Below, in pieces: positions 39,394 to 48,420 of a stretch of 48,420 bases of DNA. The position numbers and the translations under genes were made by a program. The stretch spans positions 1 to 48,420 of the forward strand of contig JAUNCY010000008.1 in the NCBI GenBank assembly GCA_030526325.1, written 5' to 3'. The notes under the pieces were generated by a model. The model saw only the letters and a list, made by a program, of their open reading frames with translations. It did no database searches and was not told the origin of the DNA. The stretch is from Bacillota bacterium (GTDB lineage: Bacteria > Bacillota > Clostridia > Peptostreptococcales > Anaerovoracaceae). How positions within the stretch are numbered: position 1 is the first letter of the stretch; every line of letters starts with the position of its first letter.

Positions 39394-39415
39394 CCCCGGC
39401 ACTGCCGGGGATTTC
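39394..39415 (+). terminator. Terminator between DUF815 and LysR genes
   Basis: CCCCGGC, ACT loop, GCCGGGG, then ATTTCTTTC; T-rich on the plus strand only, so it mainly ends the DUF815 transcript. Confidence 0.75.
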
Positions 39416-39418
39416 TTT

Positions 39419-40282
39419 CTATTTTACGGATTCGTGCAGGAAATCAATAAAGGCTCCTGCGAGAGGAGAAAGCTGTTTAAAGGATCTGGCGCCTATGCAC
39501 AGTGTTCTGAAGCAGGGAACATCAAGTTCTTTTATGCAGAGGTTTTTCCCGAAATTCTGAAGTATCAGATCCGGGATAATGGCAATGCCCAGCCCCTGCT
39601 CAACCATAGCTATGGTGGCATAATCGTTTTCCGTAGTGTATTTGATTTTAGGGCTGAATCCGGCGTTTTCGAAAAGGATAGGAGTATCATAATCCGCCAC
39701 ATCCGTAAGAACAAAATGCTCATCCCTCAAATCATCTATGGAAACAGTCTTTTTGTTTTTAAAGCGATGATTTTTTTCTGTAATCAGATAGAGCGGGTCT
39801 TCAAAAAGCTTCAGTGTATCCATAGGTATCTGGGTCGGGGTGCAGACAAAGCCGCAGTCCACGGTTCCGTCCTTTATCCATTTTTCTATATGATCATAGT
39901 TTCCCTGAACCAGTTCAAAATTAATCTGGGGATATTTCTCGCCGAACTCTCTGAGCTTTTGAGGCAGATAGTGAACGGATATGCTGTGCAGAACTCCTAT
40001 TCTCAGAAAACCCGCTTTGATTCCGTTAATATCCGCAGCGATTTCATGAACCTTCCGGTCCCAGTTTACAGCTTCTCTAAGATAAGGAAGAAGCTTTTCC
40101 CCTGCGGATGTAAGGGTAACCCCGCCTTTGTTCCTGTTCAGCAGAGTAAGACCCAGCTCATGTTCAAGACCGGTGAGCATCTGGCTGACCGCAGGCTGAG
40201 TATATCCCAGCTGCTCTGCCGCTTTTGTAATATTTCCGGTTTCGGTTACTTTAAGAAAAGTATCATATTTTACACTGCTCAT
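39419..40282 (-). CDS. LysR-family transcriptional regulator
   Basis: The 287-residue protein has the LysR HTH at residues 15-60 (TGNITKAAEQLGYTQPAVSQ) and a LysR substrate-binding domain from about 88 (GFLRIGVLHSISVHYLP). LysR proteins typically bind in the divergent promoter region and respond to a pathway metabolite. Divergently oriented is the microprotein pair and then cysK; regulators such as CysL/CmbR suggest a sulfur-metabolism role, but this is inference from position. GGAGGG lies five bases before the ATG. Confidence 0.92.
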   Translation of the reverse strand: MSSVKYDTFLKVTETGNITKAAEQLGYTQPAVSQMLTGLEHELGLTLLNRNKGGVTLTSAGEKLLPYLREAVNWDRKVHEIAADINGIKAGFLRIGVLHSISVHYLPQKLREFGEKYPQINFELVQGNYDHIEKWIKDGTVDCGFVCTPTQIPMDTLKLFEDPLYLITEKNHRFKNKKTVSIDDLRDEHFVLTDVADYDTPILFENAGFSPKIKYTTENDYATIAMVEQGLGIAIIPDLILQNFGKNLCIKELDVPCFRTLCIGARSFKQLSPLAGAFIDFLHESVK

Positions 40283-40344
40283 TTCGTCCCTCCTCTGTGA
40301 AATAACTATAACAAAATTTTATGTTAATAATAGAATATATTAAT

Positions 40345-40376
40345 TTTACTTATCACGTTTATTTAAGTATACTTAA
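40345..40376 (+). promoter_or_regulatory. Promoter with palindromic operator for the microprotein pair
   Basis: TTTACT (40345-40350), 17 bases, TATACT (40368-40373). A perfect 14-base palindrome TTAAGTATACTTAA (40363-40376) covers the -10, and is a candidate site for the divergent LysR protein or another regulator. Confidence 0.55.
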
Positions 40377-40424
40377 GCCGAAATAGGAAATCAACCCAAA
40401 AAATTTTGAAAGGAAGTGTAAAAT

Positions 40425-40517
40425 ATGAAACTCGCAGGAATGAAAATTACAAAAAAATCAGCACAGAAACAGGAAAAAATTTACTTCAGCGGCAAAATGA
40501 AAAAAGCAGGAAGATAG
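40425..40517 (+). CDS. Cationic microprotein 1 (30 residues)
   Basis: A 30-codon frame starting MKLAGMKITKK and ending KMKKAGR, with GAAAGGAAGTGTAAAAT before the ATG. It has nine lysines and one arginine against one glutamate and no hydrophobic stretch long enough for a membrane helix. I do not recognise a family. The second ORF 40 bases downstream encodes a clearly related peptide (12 of the first 20 residues identical: MKLxGMK, then K, QK, E, IY), which is strong evidence that both are translated. Too short for ordinary gene finders. Confidence 0.68.
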   Translation: MKLAGMKITKKSAQKQEKIYFSGKMKKAGR

Positions 40518-40557
40518 TACAGGAAAATAACAAGTAATAAGAGAGGAGCGGATAATT

Positions 40558-40647
40558 ATGAAATTAACAGGAATGAAAACAATCAGAAAAAGAGTTCAGA
40601 AAAAGGAGAGAATATATGTGTACATGTCAGGAAGAGCGGCAAAATAG
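40558..40647 (+). CDS. Cationic microprotein 2 (29 residues)
   Basis: A 29-codon frame starting MKLTGMKTIRK and ending YMSGRAAK, preceded by GAGAGGAGCGGATAATT. Six lysines and four arginines give a net charge near +9. It is a paralogue of the peptide encoded at 40425-40517: matching N-terminus MKLxGMK, a central QKxE(K/R)IY and a C-terminal SG(K/R). Each has its own ribosome site, and a terminator follows at 40689, so the two form an isolated bicistronic unit between lysR and cysK. Function unknown. Confidence 0.68.
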   Translation: MKLTGMKTIRKRVQKKERIYVYMSGRAAK

Positions 40648-40688
40648 CCACAGAAACTGCGTTGAAAATTTAAAACGTAAATCTATTT

Positions 40689-40729
40689 AAAAAATATCTG
40701 AGAATCAAAAGTTTTCGGATATTTTTTTT
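40689..40729 (+). terminator. Terminator of the microprotein unit
   Basis: An AT-rich stem AAAAATATC/GATATTTTT, extended by weaker pairs, ends in a run of eight T. It separates the microprotein unit from cysK. Confidence 0.75.
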
Positions 40730-40785
40730 GTCGTTTTTTATAAATTACCCGGTCATACAGGCAGATACCATATCCGCCCGGGGTG

Positions 40786-40794
40786 TGGTATAAT
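40786..40794 (+). promoter_or_regulatory. Extended -10 promoter of cysK
   Basis: TGG-TATAAT is a perfect extended -10 element; no good -35 is present 17 bases upstream, which such promoters tolerate. It lies 43 bases before the cysK ATG. Confidence 0.6.
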
Positions 40795-40836
40795 CATAGC
40801 ATCAGCATGAAGAATCAGGAAAATAAGGAGGATATT

Positions 40837-43262
<2,426 letters not shown>

Positions 43263-43279
43263 AAAATATTAAAAAAATT

Positions 43280-43320
43280 TCCGCAGAAATTCATTTTATG
43301 TGAGACCTTCTGCGGATTTA
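43280..43320 (+). terminator. Terminator after glpK
   Basis: TCCGCAGAA and TTCTGCGGA form a nine-base stem with a 19-base loop followed by TTTATTT. Confidence 0.65.
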
Positions 43321-43372
43321 TTTGTCTATATAGTGTAAACAGAATGGCAATTGCCCGGGAAAGGAGAAAGGT

Positions 43373-43930
43373 ATGGATACCGGCATAAGCAGCTACCGCC
43401 GTTTTCTTGAGGGAGACGATGAGGGTCTGGAGCGCATAATAGAGCTGTACAGCGACGGACTGATGCTTTTTATTTATGAACTGGTGAGGGATATTCACGC
43501 GGCTGAGGATTTGATGGAGGATGCCTTCGCGGAACTGGTTTTCAGAAAGGGACAGTTTCGGGAAGAATCATCGCTTAAAACCTATCTGTACAGAACCGGC
43601 AGGAACAAAGCGCTGAATTATCTGAGGAAAAACTCGCTTATATCTTTCTTCGGGGACAGCCCGGTTAAAGAGGAGCGGGATGAAACTCAGGACATAGAAA
43701 GCATAGTGCTGGTCAGGGAGCTGCGCAGGGAAATGTTTGATGCGGTGGATAAGCTTAAGCCGGATTACAGGCAGGTGATTTATCTGCTGTATTTCGAAGA
43801 TATGAGCTATGCTCAGGCGGGAAAGGTTATGAAAAAGAATGAAAAACAGATAAAGAATCTTGCATACAGGGCCCGCAGGTCCCTTAAAGAAATTTTGGAA
43901 AAGGAGAATTGCGATTATGAAGAGCTATAA
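43373..43930 (+). CDS. ECF-type RNA polymerase sigma factor
   Basis: The 185-residue protein has sigma region 2 at about residues 15-85 (DIHAAEDLMEDAFAELV and TYLYRTGRNKALNYLRK) and sigma region 4 at about 120-175 (LKPDYRQVIYLLYFEDMSYAQAG as helix pair contacting the -35). No region 3 or 1, hence the extracytoplasmic-function group. AAAGGAGAAAGG precedes the ATG. The next gene, a membrane-anchored beta-propeller protein, overlaps its last 14 bases, so the two are translationally coupled, as is typical for sigma factor/anti-sigma or sensor pairs. Confidence 0.92.
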   Translation: MDTGISSYRRFLEGDDEGLERIIELYSDGLMLFIYELVRDIHAAEDLMEDAFAELVFRKGQFREESSLKTYLYRTGRNKALNYLRKNSLISFFGDSPVKEERDETQDIESIVLVRELRREMFDAVDKLKPDYRQVIYLLYFEDMSYAQAGKVMKKNEKQIKNLAYRARRSLKEILEKENCDYEEL

Positions 43931-45965
43931 AGACAGGACGGCTTCTGTCATTGAAAAATCCGGACAGATGAGGAAACGGTCGGCTGCAAGGAAAAGAATA
44001 CTGGCAGGCTCCGCAGCAGGCGTATTATGCCTGACGCTGGTGCTGGCTGTGCCTTTGTTTAATTCAGAGCCTGCTGCCGATGAGGAATCCCCTTCGGGAG
44101 TATATTTCGCACAGGATTACGATGATGTGTATGCTGCTCTGCAGACCTGGGACAGCGGGATAATGACCTATATAGACAAGGAATCCGCTTTTTCCGTGGA
44201 ATACGGAACCTCGAGGACGGACGCAAATATGGCTTTGACGAAGGAAGACAGCGTAACGTCTGAAGCGGAGAATCTGTCGGCAGGGCAGGAAATCCACTAT
44301 GCGGCAGATGCGGCGGAGAGCGAAAAGGATTATTCCGGAACAAACAACCAGGTAGAGGGAATAGATGAAGGGGATATTGTAAAGACCGACGGTAAATATA
44401 TATATGCTCTCGGAAACGGCAAAGTGAAAATATTCAGAGCCGACGGAGAGAATACCGAACTTATGTCATCGTTTTCCGCAGGCATAAACCTGGATCAGAC
44501 GGAGATCAATGCTGCGGAGGATTTCGCAGCTAAGCAGGAGGGAACAGTACGGTCGGCTCCTTATGAATTGTATGTTGACGGGGATATCCTTGCTGTGGTA
44601 TGCGGCAGATATACTCAGCCGTATTGCCGGGGAGAAAAGGAACTGTATGCGGCGGACTGCATATACATAGAAAAATCGGAAACTGAGGTGGAATTCTACG
44701 ATATATCCAACAAGGAGAAGCCTGAAAAAATCTCAACCGCAGGTCAGGACGGAAATACTGTGTCAGGAAGAATGACTGACGGAAAGCTGTATCTCACGAC
44801 GAGTTACTATGTTTACGAAAAGGCTGAAAAAGATGAGCCGGAGACCTATGTGCCCTGCATATACGAAGATGGCAGAAAAAGCACTGTTGAGGCAGGCTCA
44901 ATAGCTATTATTCCGGAAAGAGAAAGCAATTCATATACGGTGATTACGGTATACGATATGGAAACCGGCAGAGTTATGAGCAGCCGTTCGGTTCTGGGGG
45001 CAGGAGACAGCATCTATATGAGCGGAGACAATCTTTATGTATTGCGCGGAAAAACTGAGGAGATAGAATCCGAGCCTTATGAAGAAGACCGATATAAGGC
45101 GGTGGATGTAAATGTGGAATCTTCGACTTCCATACTGAAATTCCGTTTAACAGAAGAGAGCGTTGATCTTGTCGGAGAGGCTTCTGTGCCAGGATATGTT
45201 GACAGTCAGTTTTCCGTGGATGAAAAGGAAGGATATCTGAGGGTGGTGTCAACGAAAAATGACAGCGATTACAGGATACTTACCGACGAAAAATACGGGT
45301 TCGAAAATTATGAATGGAAGGAAGCAACTTCCGAAAACGGCGTATATGTGCTGGACGAAAATATGAAAATAACCGGAAAGCTGGAAGGTCTGGCGGAAGG
45401 AGAGCAGGTTTATTCTGCGAGGTTTGACGGAGATACAGGATATTTCGTAACCTTCAGAACCGTAGATCCGCTGTTTTCCGTTGATTTGAGCAATCCGGCA
45501 AATCCGGAAATACTCGGAGAGCTTAAGATACCGGGCTTCTCTGAATACCTGCACAAATACGGAGACGGTCTGCTCTTCGGTCTGGGACTCAGTGCCGATG
45601 AAAAAAACGGTCAGACCGGGAATATGAAGCTGACGATGTTTGATATATCGAATCCTGCGGATGTGACGGAAAAACACACTCTGGAAACGGACAATAATTG
45701 GTCTGAAGCACTGTACAACCACAAAGCGGCTCTGATTTCCGAAAAGAAGAATATTATTGCCTTTCCCGCAGGGGAAAAATATCTGATTTACGGATATGAC
45801 AGGGAAAAAGGCTTTTATCAGAGAGGTGCAGTGGACACGGGAGATCTGGGATATGATTCAAGGGGTTTATATATAGGAAATTATGCATATATTGTGTCCA
45901 TGCAGGAGCTGCGGGTTCTGGATATGGAAAAATTTGAAGTGATAAAGACGGTGACCGCCGAATAG
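43917..45965 (+). CDS. Membrane-anchored beta-propeller protein, putative partner of the sigma factor
   Basis: The 682-residue protein has a basic cytoplasmic N-terminus of about 28 residues, one membrane helix (RILAGSAAGVLCLTLVLAVPLF, about 30-51) and a large outer region matching the Beta_propel family (secreted proteins with a C-terminal propeller distantly related to WD-40): NNQVEGIDEGDIVKTDGKYI near 143-162 is the signature, followed by repeated blades such as VEFYDISNKEKPEKI and FSVDLSNPANPEILG. ATG at 43917 with AAGGAG lies inside the sigma gene end. Position and topology make it a candidate anti-sigma factor or surface sensor, though the short cytoplasmic part does not match a known anti-sigma domain. 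Function is inferred. Confidence 0.85.
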   Translation: MKSYKDRTASVIEKSGQMRKRSAARKRILAGSAAGVLCLTLVLAVPLFNSEPAADEESPSGVYFAQDYDDVYAALQTWDSGIMTYIDKESAFSVEYGTSRTDANMALTKEDSVTSEAENLSAGQEIHYAADAAESEKDYSGTNNQVEGIDEGDIVKTDGKYIYALGNGKVKIFRADGENTELMSSFSAGINLDQTEINAAEDFAAKQEGTVRSAPYELYVDGDILAVVCGRYTQPYCRGEKELYAADCIYIEKSETEVEFYDISNKEKPEKISTAGQDGNTVSGRMTDGKLYLTTSYYVYEKAEKDEPETYVPCIYEDGRKSTVEAGSIAIIPERESNSYTVITVYDMETGRVMSSRSVLGAGDSIYMSGDNLYVLRGKTEEIESEPYEEDRYKAVDVNVESSTSILKFRLTEESVDLVGEASVPGYVDSQFSVDEKEGYLRVVSTKNDSDYRILTDEKYGFENYEWKEATSENGVYVLDENMKITGKLEGLAEGEQVYSARFDGDTGYFVTFRTVDPLFSVDLSNPANPEILGELKIPGFSEYLHKYGDGLLFGLGLSADEKNGQTGNMKLTMFDISNPADVTEKHTLETDNNWSEALYNHKAALISEKKNIIAFPAGEKYLIYGYDREKGFYQRGAVDTGDLGYDSRGLYIGNYAYIVSMQELRVLDMEKFEVIKTVTAE

Positions 45966-46002
45966 ACCCGCATGTGAACAGCGGAGAAAAACGCAAAGTC
46001 AA

Positions 46003-46049
46003 AACGGCCCGGGGAATCTCTGTGATGAAAGGAGATTCCCCCGGCCGTT
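46003..46049. terminator. Strong hairpin between convergent genes
   Basis: AACGGCC-CGGGGAATCTC pairs with GGAGATTCCCC-CGGCCGTT, a stem of about 18 pairs with one bulge. No T-run on either side, so it may act as a bidirectional block or processing site between the propeller gene and the DUF1847 gene. Confidence 0.55.
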
Positions 46050-46067
46050 AACTGCATACCCGTTATT

Positions 46068-46703
46068 CTAAGGGAAAAGCTTTGCTTTGTAATATGAATC
46101 GGCTCCGTACAGAGCGGCCGCCGGGTTATGGCACAGTACCCGGTCCTTTGTGACCGCGGTTGTGACCGGAGCATCCGAATACTTGCAGAAAAGACTGTCA
46201 TGACCTACACACAGCCCCACCACCACGTTCAAATCTGTATGGGCTCTGTTGAGAAGCTCTGCCTGCATGATGGGATTGCATGTGTTGCGGCCGAGAGACT
46301 CGCATTCTTCAGGGATGCCGACCTTGTGCTTCGGAATACAGCCCACCTTACAGCCTATGCCTTCAACTTCGAAGCCTCTGTGTCTGAAAACCCTTGCCAG
46401 AGTTCTGGCTTCGCTTATCAGACCCACGCAGCAGGCTATACCGAGTTTTCGGGCGCTGATTTTTTCTGCGAATTCCATAATTTCTTCGACTCTGGTCAGC
46501 CGGCAATAGCCCTCATACTCCACTTCCGCTGCCGCTTTCAGATATTTTCTGTTCTCTTCTTCAAGACATTTTTTTCGGATTTCATCGATAAGAGCCTCGT
46601 TCTCGATCTGCTCACCGGGACAGAAATCGGGGAAATTTCCGTTCATATATCTGCATCCCGTGCTTCCGCAGTCGACGCAGGTTCTTTTAATTGTGCTGCT
46701 CAT
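46068..46703 (-). CDS. DUF1847 cysteine-rich protein
   Basis: The 211-residue protein has about twelve cysteines, including an N-terminal CVDCGSTGCRYMN and FCPG (probable metal or Fe-S site), ACCVGL near residue 91, GCKVGCIPKHKVG near 117-129 and VGLCVGHDSLFCKYSDAPVT near 162-181, all hallmarks of the DUF1847 family found in anaerobes. Biochemical role is unknown; metal binding is inferred. AGGAG precedes the ATG. Transcribed in the same direction as the tRNA-Arg gene upstream but separated by a terminator. Confidence 0.9.
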   Translation of the reverse strand: MSSTIKRTCVDCGSTGCRYMNGNFPDFCPGEQIENEALIDEIRKKCLEEENRKYLKAAAEVEYEGYCRLTRVEEIMEFAEKISARKLGIACCVGLISEARTLARVFRHRGFEVEGIGCKVGCIPKHKVGIPEECESLGRNTCNPIMQAELLNRAHTDLNVVVGLCVGHDSLFCKYSDAPVTTAVTKDRVLCHNPAAALYGADSYYKAKLFP

Positions 46704-46723
46704 ACTGTTCTCCTTGTAAAAAT

Positions 46724-46749
46724 AAAAAACGCTGCGGTACCCCGCAGCG
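46724..46749 (-). terminator. Terminator after tRNA-Arg
   Basis: On the minus strand CGCTGCGG and CCGCAGCG form an eight-base stem with a GTAC-type tetraloop, followed by six T; it lies eight bases after the tRNA 3' end. Confidence 0.88.
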
Positions 46750-46756
46750 AAATCAA

Positions 46757-46832
46757 TGGCACCCCAGAGATGATTCGAACATCCGACGCACGGTTTAGGA
46801 AACCGACGCTCTATCCCCTGAGCTACTGGGGC
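46757..46832 (-). tRNA. tRNA-Arg, anticodon CCT
   Basis: A 76-base cloverleaf on the minus strand: acceptor GCCCCAG/CTGGGGT, D-arm GCTC...GAGC, anticodon loop TTCCTAA giving anticodon CCT (reads AGG), T-loop GTTCGAATC and an encoded CCA end. The 27-43 pair is a T-T mismatch. Stands alone between two protein genes. Confidence 0.95.
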
Positions 46833-46916
46833 AAATACATTACTATTCTAACATCTATTTTACTGTTGTACAAGATTAAAATAAGTGTTATAATCTTTGA
46901 TTAAGGACGGCAGACG

Positions 46917-47381
46917 ATGAATAAAGAATATTTTATGAAACAAGCCCTTATAGAAGCAGAAAAAGCTTACAATATCAATGAAGTTCCAATAGGCGCAGTG
47001 ATAGTGAAGGACGGGGAGATTGTCGGAAGAGGATATAATACAAGAGAATCCTCCAAAGATCCCACGGCTCATGCTGAGATGAACGCAATCAGAGCCGCAT
47101 CCGGAATGCTGGGCGGCTGGAGACTTCATCAGTGCGACATGTATGTGACGGTTGAACCCTGCCCTATGTGTGCGGGAGCTGTCATGCTGTCCAGAATAAA
47201 GAATCTGTATATCGGAACAAAGGACTCAAAAGGCGGCGCCTGCGGGTCTGTAATTAATATTCCTCAAAATGAAAAGTTTAACCACTTTGTCAATATAGAA
47301 TATGGAATTCTTGAAGAGGAATGCCGGAAAATCCTGCAGAAATTCTTTGTAAAACTGAGAGAAATGAGGAAAGCAAAATGA
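46917..47381 (+). CDS. tadA: tRNA-specific adenosine deaminase
   Basis: Deaminates A34 to inosine in tRNA-Arg(ACG), allowing wobble reading. The 154-residue zinc enzyme has HAEMNAI near residue 52 (zinc histidine and catalytic glutamate) and PCPMCAGA near 81 (two zinc cysteines), and the family GGACGSVINI near 105. AAGGA lies about ten bases before the ATG. The next gene overlaps its stop as ATGA. Confidence 0.95.
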   Translation: MNKEYFMKQALIEAEKAYNINEVPIGAVIVKDGEIVGRGYNTRESSKDPTAHAEMNAIRAASGMLGGWRLHQCDMYVTVEPCPMCAGAVMLSRIKNLYIGTKDSKGGACGSVINIPQNEKFNHFVNIEYGILEEECRKILQKFFVKLREMRKAK

Positions 47382-48058
47382 AAAAAAGATTCTTGAAAAT
47401 ACTTACGGCAGCTCTGTTAATCTGCATGTTTGCTGTGCAGAGTGTATATGCAGCAGGAAATCTCACTATTGAGAGCATTTATCCGGCTGACGGAGAAACC
47501 GGCGTACAGACTACAAATCAGATGGCACGTATTGTTTTCAGCGGCAATATTGACATAGAGGCTAACCAGGATTACTTTAAGATTCTGGATTCCGACGGAA
47601 AGGAACAGGAAATTCTGGTGCTTGAGCAGCCGGATATTCCAAATCGTGTAAACCTTGTTCTGGTGGGAGACCTCTCCGACAGCACAGAATATACAATCGT
47701 TATTGACGGCGCTGTTACCGATACAGAAGGAAACGCTCTGGGAGCGGACAGCAAAACAGTATTTAAAACAAAGAGCCTTAAGACCGATTCCATAGTTACC
47801 ACAGTAATGATGGTGGTTATGATGGCGGCAATCATAATTTTCACTTTCCGTGACCAGGCTAAGAAAGCAAGAGAAGCTGAAGAAGCTGCAGTAAAATCCG
47901 GAAAGAAAAAGCCCGAAAAGGTAAATCCTTATAAGGATGCAAAGAAAGAAGCCGAAAAAATCCACGCTCAGAAACAGAAAGAGAAGGAAATGAAGGTTCG
48001 TGAGCAGATGAGAAAAAATGAGGCTAAAGCTAAGGCAAAGGCTAAGAAAAAGAAATAA
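47378..48058 (+). CDS. Membrane protein with SbsA-like Ig domain and charged tail
   Basis: The 226-residue protein has a signal peptide (FLKILTAALLICMFAVQSVYA, cleavage near residue 25), one bacterial Ig-like (Big_5/SbsA) domain at about 30-125 starting IESIYPADGETGV and ending FKTK, a membrane helix at about 134-154 (VTTVMMVVMMAAIIIFTF) and a cytoplasmic tail of about 70 residues, nearly all Lys/Glu/Ala and probably helical. AGGAAAG precedes the ATG, which overlaps the tadA stop. Function unknown; a cell-envelope or nucleoid/ribosome tethering role is speculative. Followed by a clear terminator. Confidence 0.82.
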   Translation: MKKRFLKILTAALLICMFAVQSVYAAGNLTIESIYPADGETGVQTTNQMARIVFSGNIDIEANQDYFKILDSDGKEQEILVLEQPDIPNRVNLVLVGDLSDSTEYTIVIDGAVTDTEGNALGADSKTVFKTKSLKTDSIVTTVMMVVMMAAIIIFTFRDQAKKAREAEEAAVKSGKKKPEKVNPYKDAKKEAEKIHAQKQKEKEMKVREQMRKNEAKAKAKAKKKK

Positions 48059-48068
48059 ATTATAAAGC

Positions 48069-48097
48069 GCCGGTGCATTTTATGCACCGGCATTTTT
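48069..48097 (+). terminator. Terminator after the Ig-like protein
   Basis: GCCGGTGCA and TGCACCGGC form a nine-base stem with a five-base loop, then ATTTTTA. Confidence 0.9.
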
Positions 48098-48210
48098 ACT
48101 CCGGCTTCCTTTGAAGCAGGATATTTTTTTTAATAGGCTTTGCCTTACATCTTTTCATTGCAAAAGATGCTGAAATCACTTCAAAAGCAGCAGAGCAGAG
48201 CAGTTTCACA

Positions 48211-48420
48211 TATGGTAAAATATTCCATAAATCAAAGGACGTTTGGGCAGAGATAGAGATGCAGACCTATACCGGAGATGACATAGCGAAAAGAAGCCGG
48301 TATTATCAGGCGAATATGGATATGGACGCTCTTGAAAAAGGCTGCAGGTACAAGGACCTGCCGGGAAGCTATGTGATTTTTATCTGCACTTATGATTACA
48401 TGGGAAAGGACGAGCCTTTG
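48211..48420 (+). pseudogene. PD-(D/E)XK nuclease family transposase (Rpn-like), 5'-truncated remnant
   Basis: The frame reads YGKIFHKSKDVWAEIEM then QTYTGDDIAKRSRYYQANMD and continues LPGSYVIFICTYDYMGKDEP to the edge. This matches the catalytic core of Rpn/PDDEXK_2 transposase-like proteins, where IEMQ follows the conserved D...E metal site. The usual N-terminal ~60 residues are missing: upstream codons are open but unrelated and a stop occurs about 90 bases before. An ATG at 48259 could start a shorter product. The gene runs off the window, so intactness of the 3' part is unknown. Confidence 0.65.

Noticed and set aside
39368..40300. Long plus-strand ORF of 310 codons opposite the LysR gene
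   Set aside because: It mirrors the LysR coding sequence, lacks a family match and crosses the terminator at 39394.
46128..46904. Plus-strand ORF of 258 codons across the DUF1847 and tRNA genes
   Set aside because: It is antisense to a clear protein gene and runs through a tRNA gene.

Overview
The window reads as the chromosome of an anaerobic, low- to mid-GC Gram-positive bacterium of the Clostridia. Evidence: strong GGAGG-type ribosome binding sites, S-box and T-box leaders, a CwlD-type spore-cortex amidase, an AddB/RexB-type recombination nuclease, a long clostridial-style glutamine synthetase, and TM1266-family proteins, which are normally found beside [FeFe]-hydrogenase maturases. Species cannot be assigned from the sequence alone. 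Apart from a truncated transposase-family remnant at the right edge there is no sign of a prophage, IS element, plasmid or CRISPR array.

Layout. Positions 1-2784 (minus strand) hold a metal-type ABC importer module: a TM1266-family regulator, a FecCD permease, an ABC ATPase that carries its own C-terminal TM1266 domain, and the first codons of what is probably the radical SAM maturase HydE. Two related terminator-attenuator leaders precede the two transcription segments. Positions 2770-5736 hold an AlaX-type editing protein, CwlD and a TtcA-like protein, with a DnaA-box-rich gap between the last two. Positions 5881-17907 are a long plus-strand run: SAM-I riboswitch, metK, aspartokinase, a small membrane protein, secA, prfB (with programmed frameshift), a HAD phosphatase, an amidohydrolase and addB. 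Positions 17913-21438 carry two divergent XRE regulators and a large sorted surface protein with glycine-rich beta-helix repeats. A UPF0182 membrane protein, glutamine synthetase and serS follow.

Positions 27920-37876 are a T-box controlled branched-chain amino acid operon, ilvB-ilvN-ilvD-leuA-leuC-leuD-leuB-ilvC, ending in a strong terminator. It contains every step from pyruvate/2-ketobutyrate to the valine/isoleucine keto acids plus the leucine branch; only the transaminase is missing. After it come a DUF815 AAA ATPase, a LysR regulator, a separate transcription unit for two tandem, mutually similar ~30-residue cationic peptides, cysK and glpK, an ECF sigma factor overlapped by a membrane-anchored beta-propeller protein, a DUF1847 protein, tRNA-Arg(CCT), tadA and an Ig-like membrane protein.

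The observations most likely to be new are: (1) the ABC ATPase-TM1266 fusion together with the free TM1266 protein; (2) the duplicated leader RNAs in front of both, which look like an unassigned riboswitch-type attenuator; (3) the paired cationic microproteins between lysR and cysK; (4) the sigma factor/beta-propeller pair.
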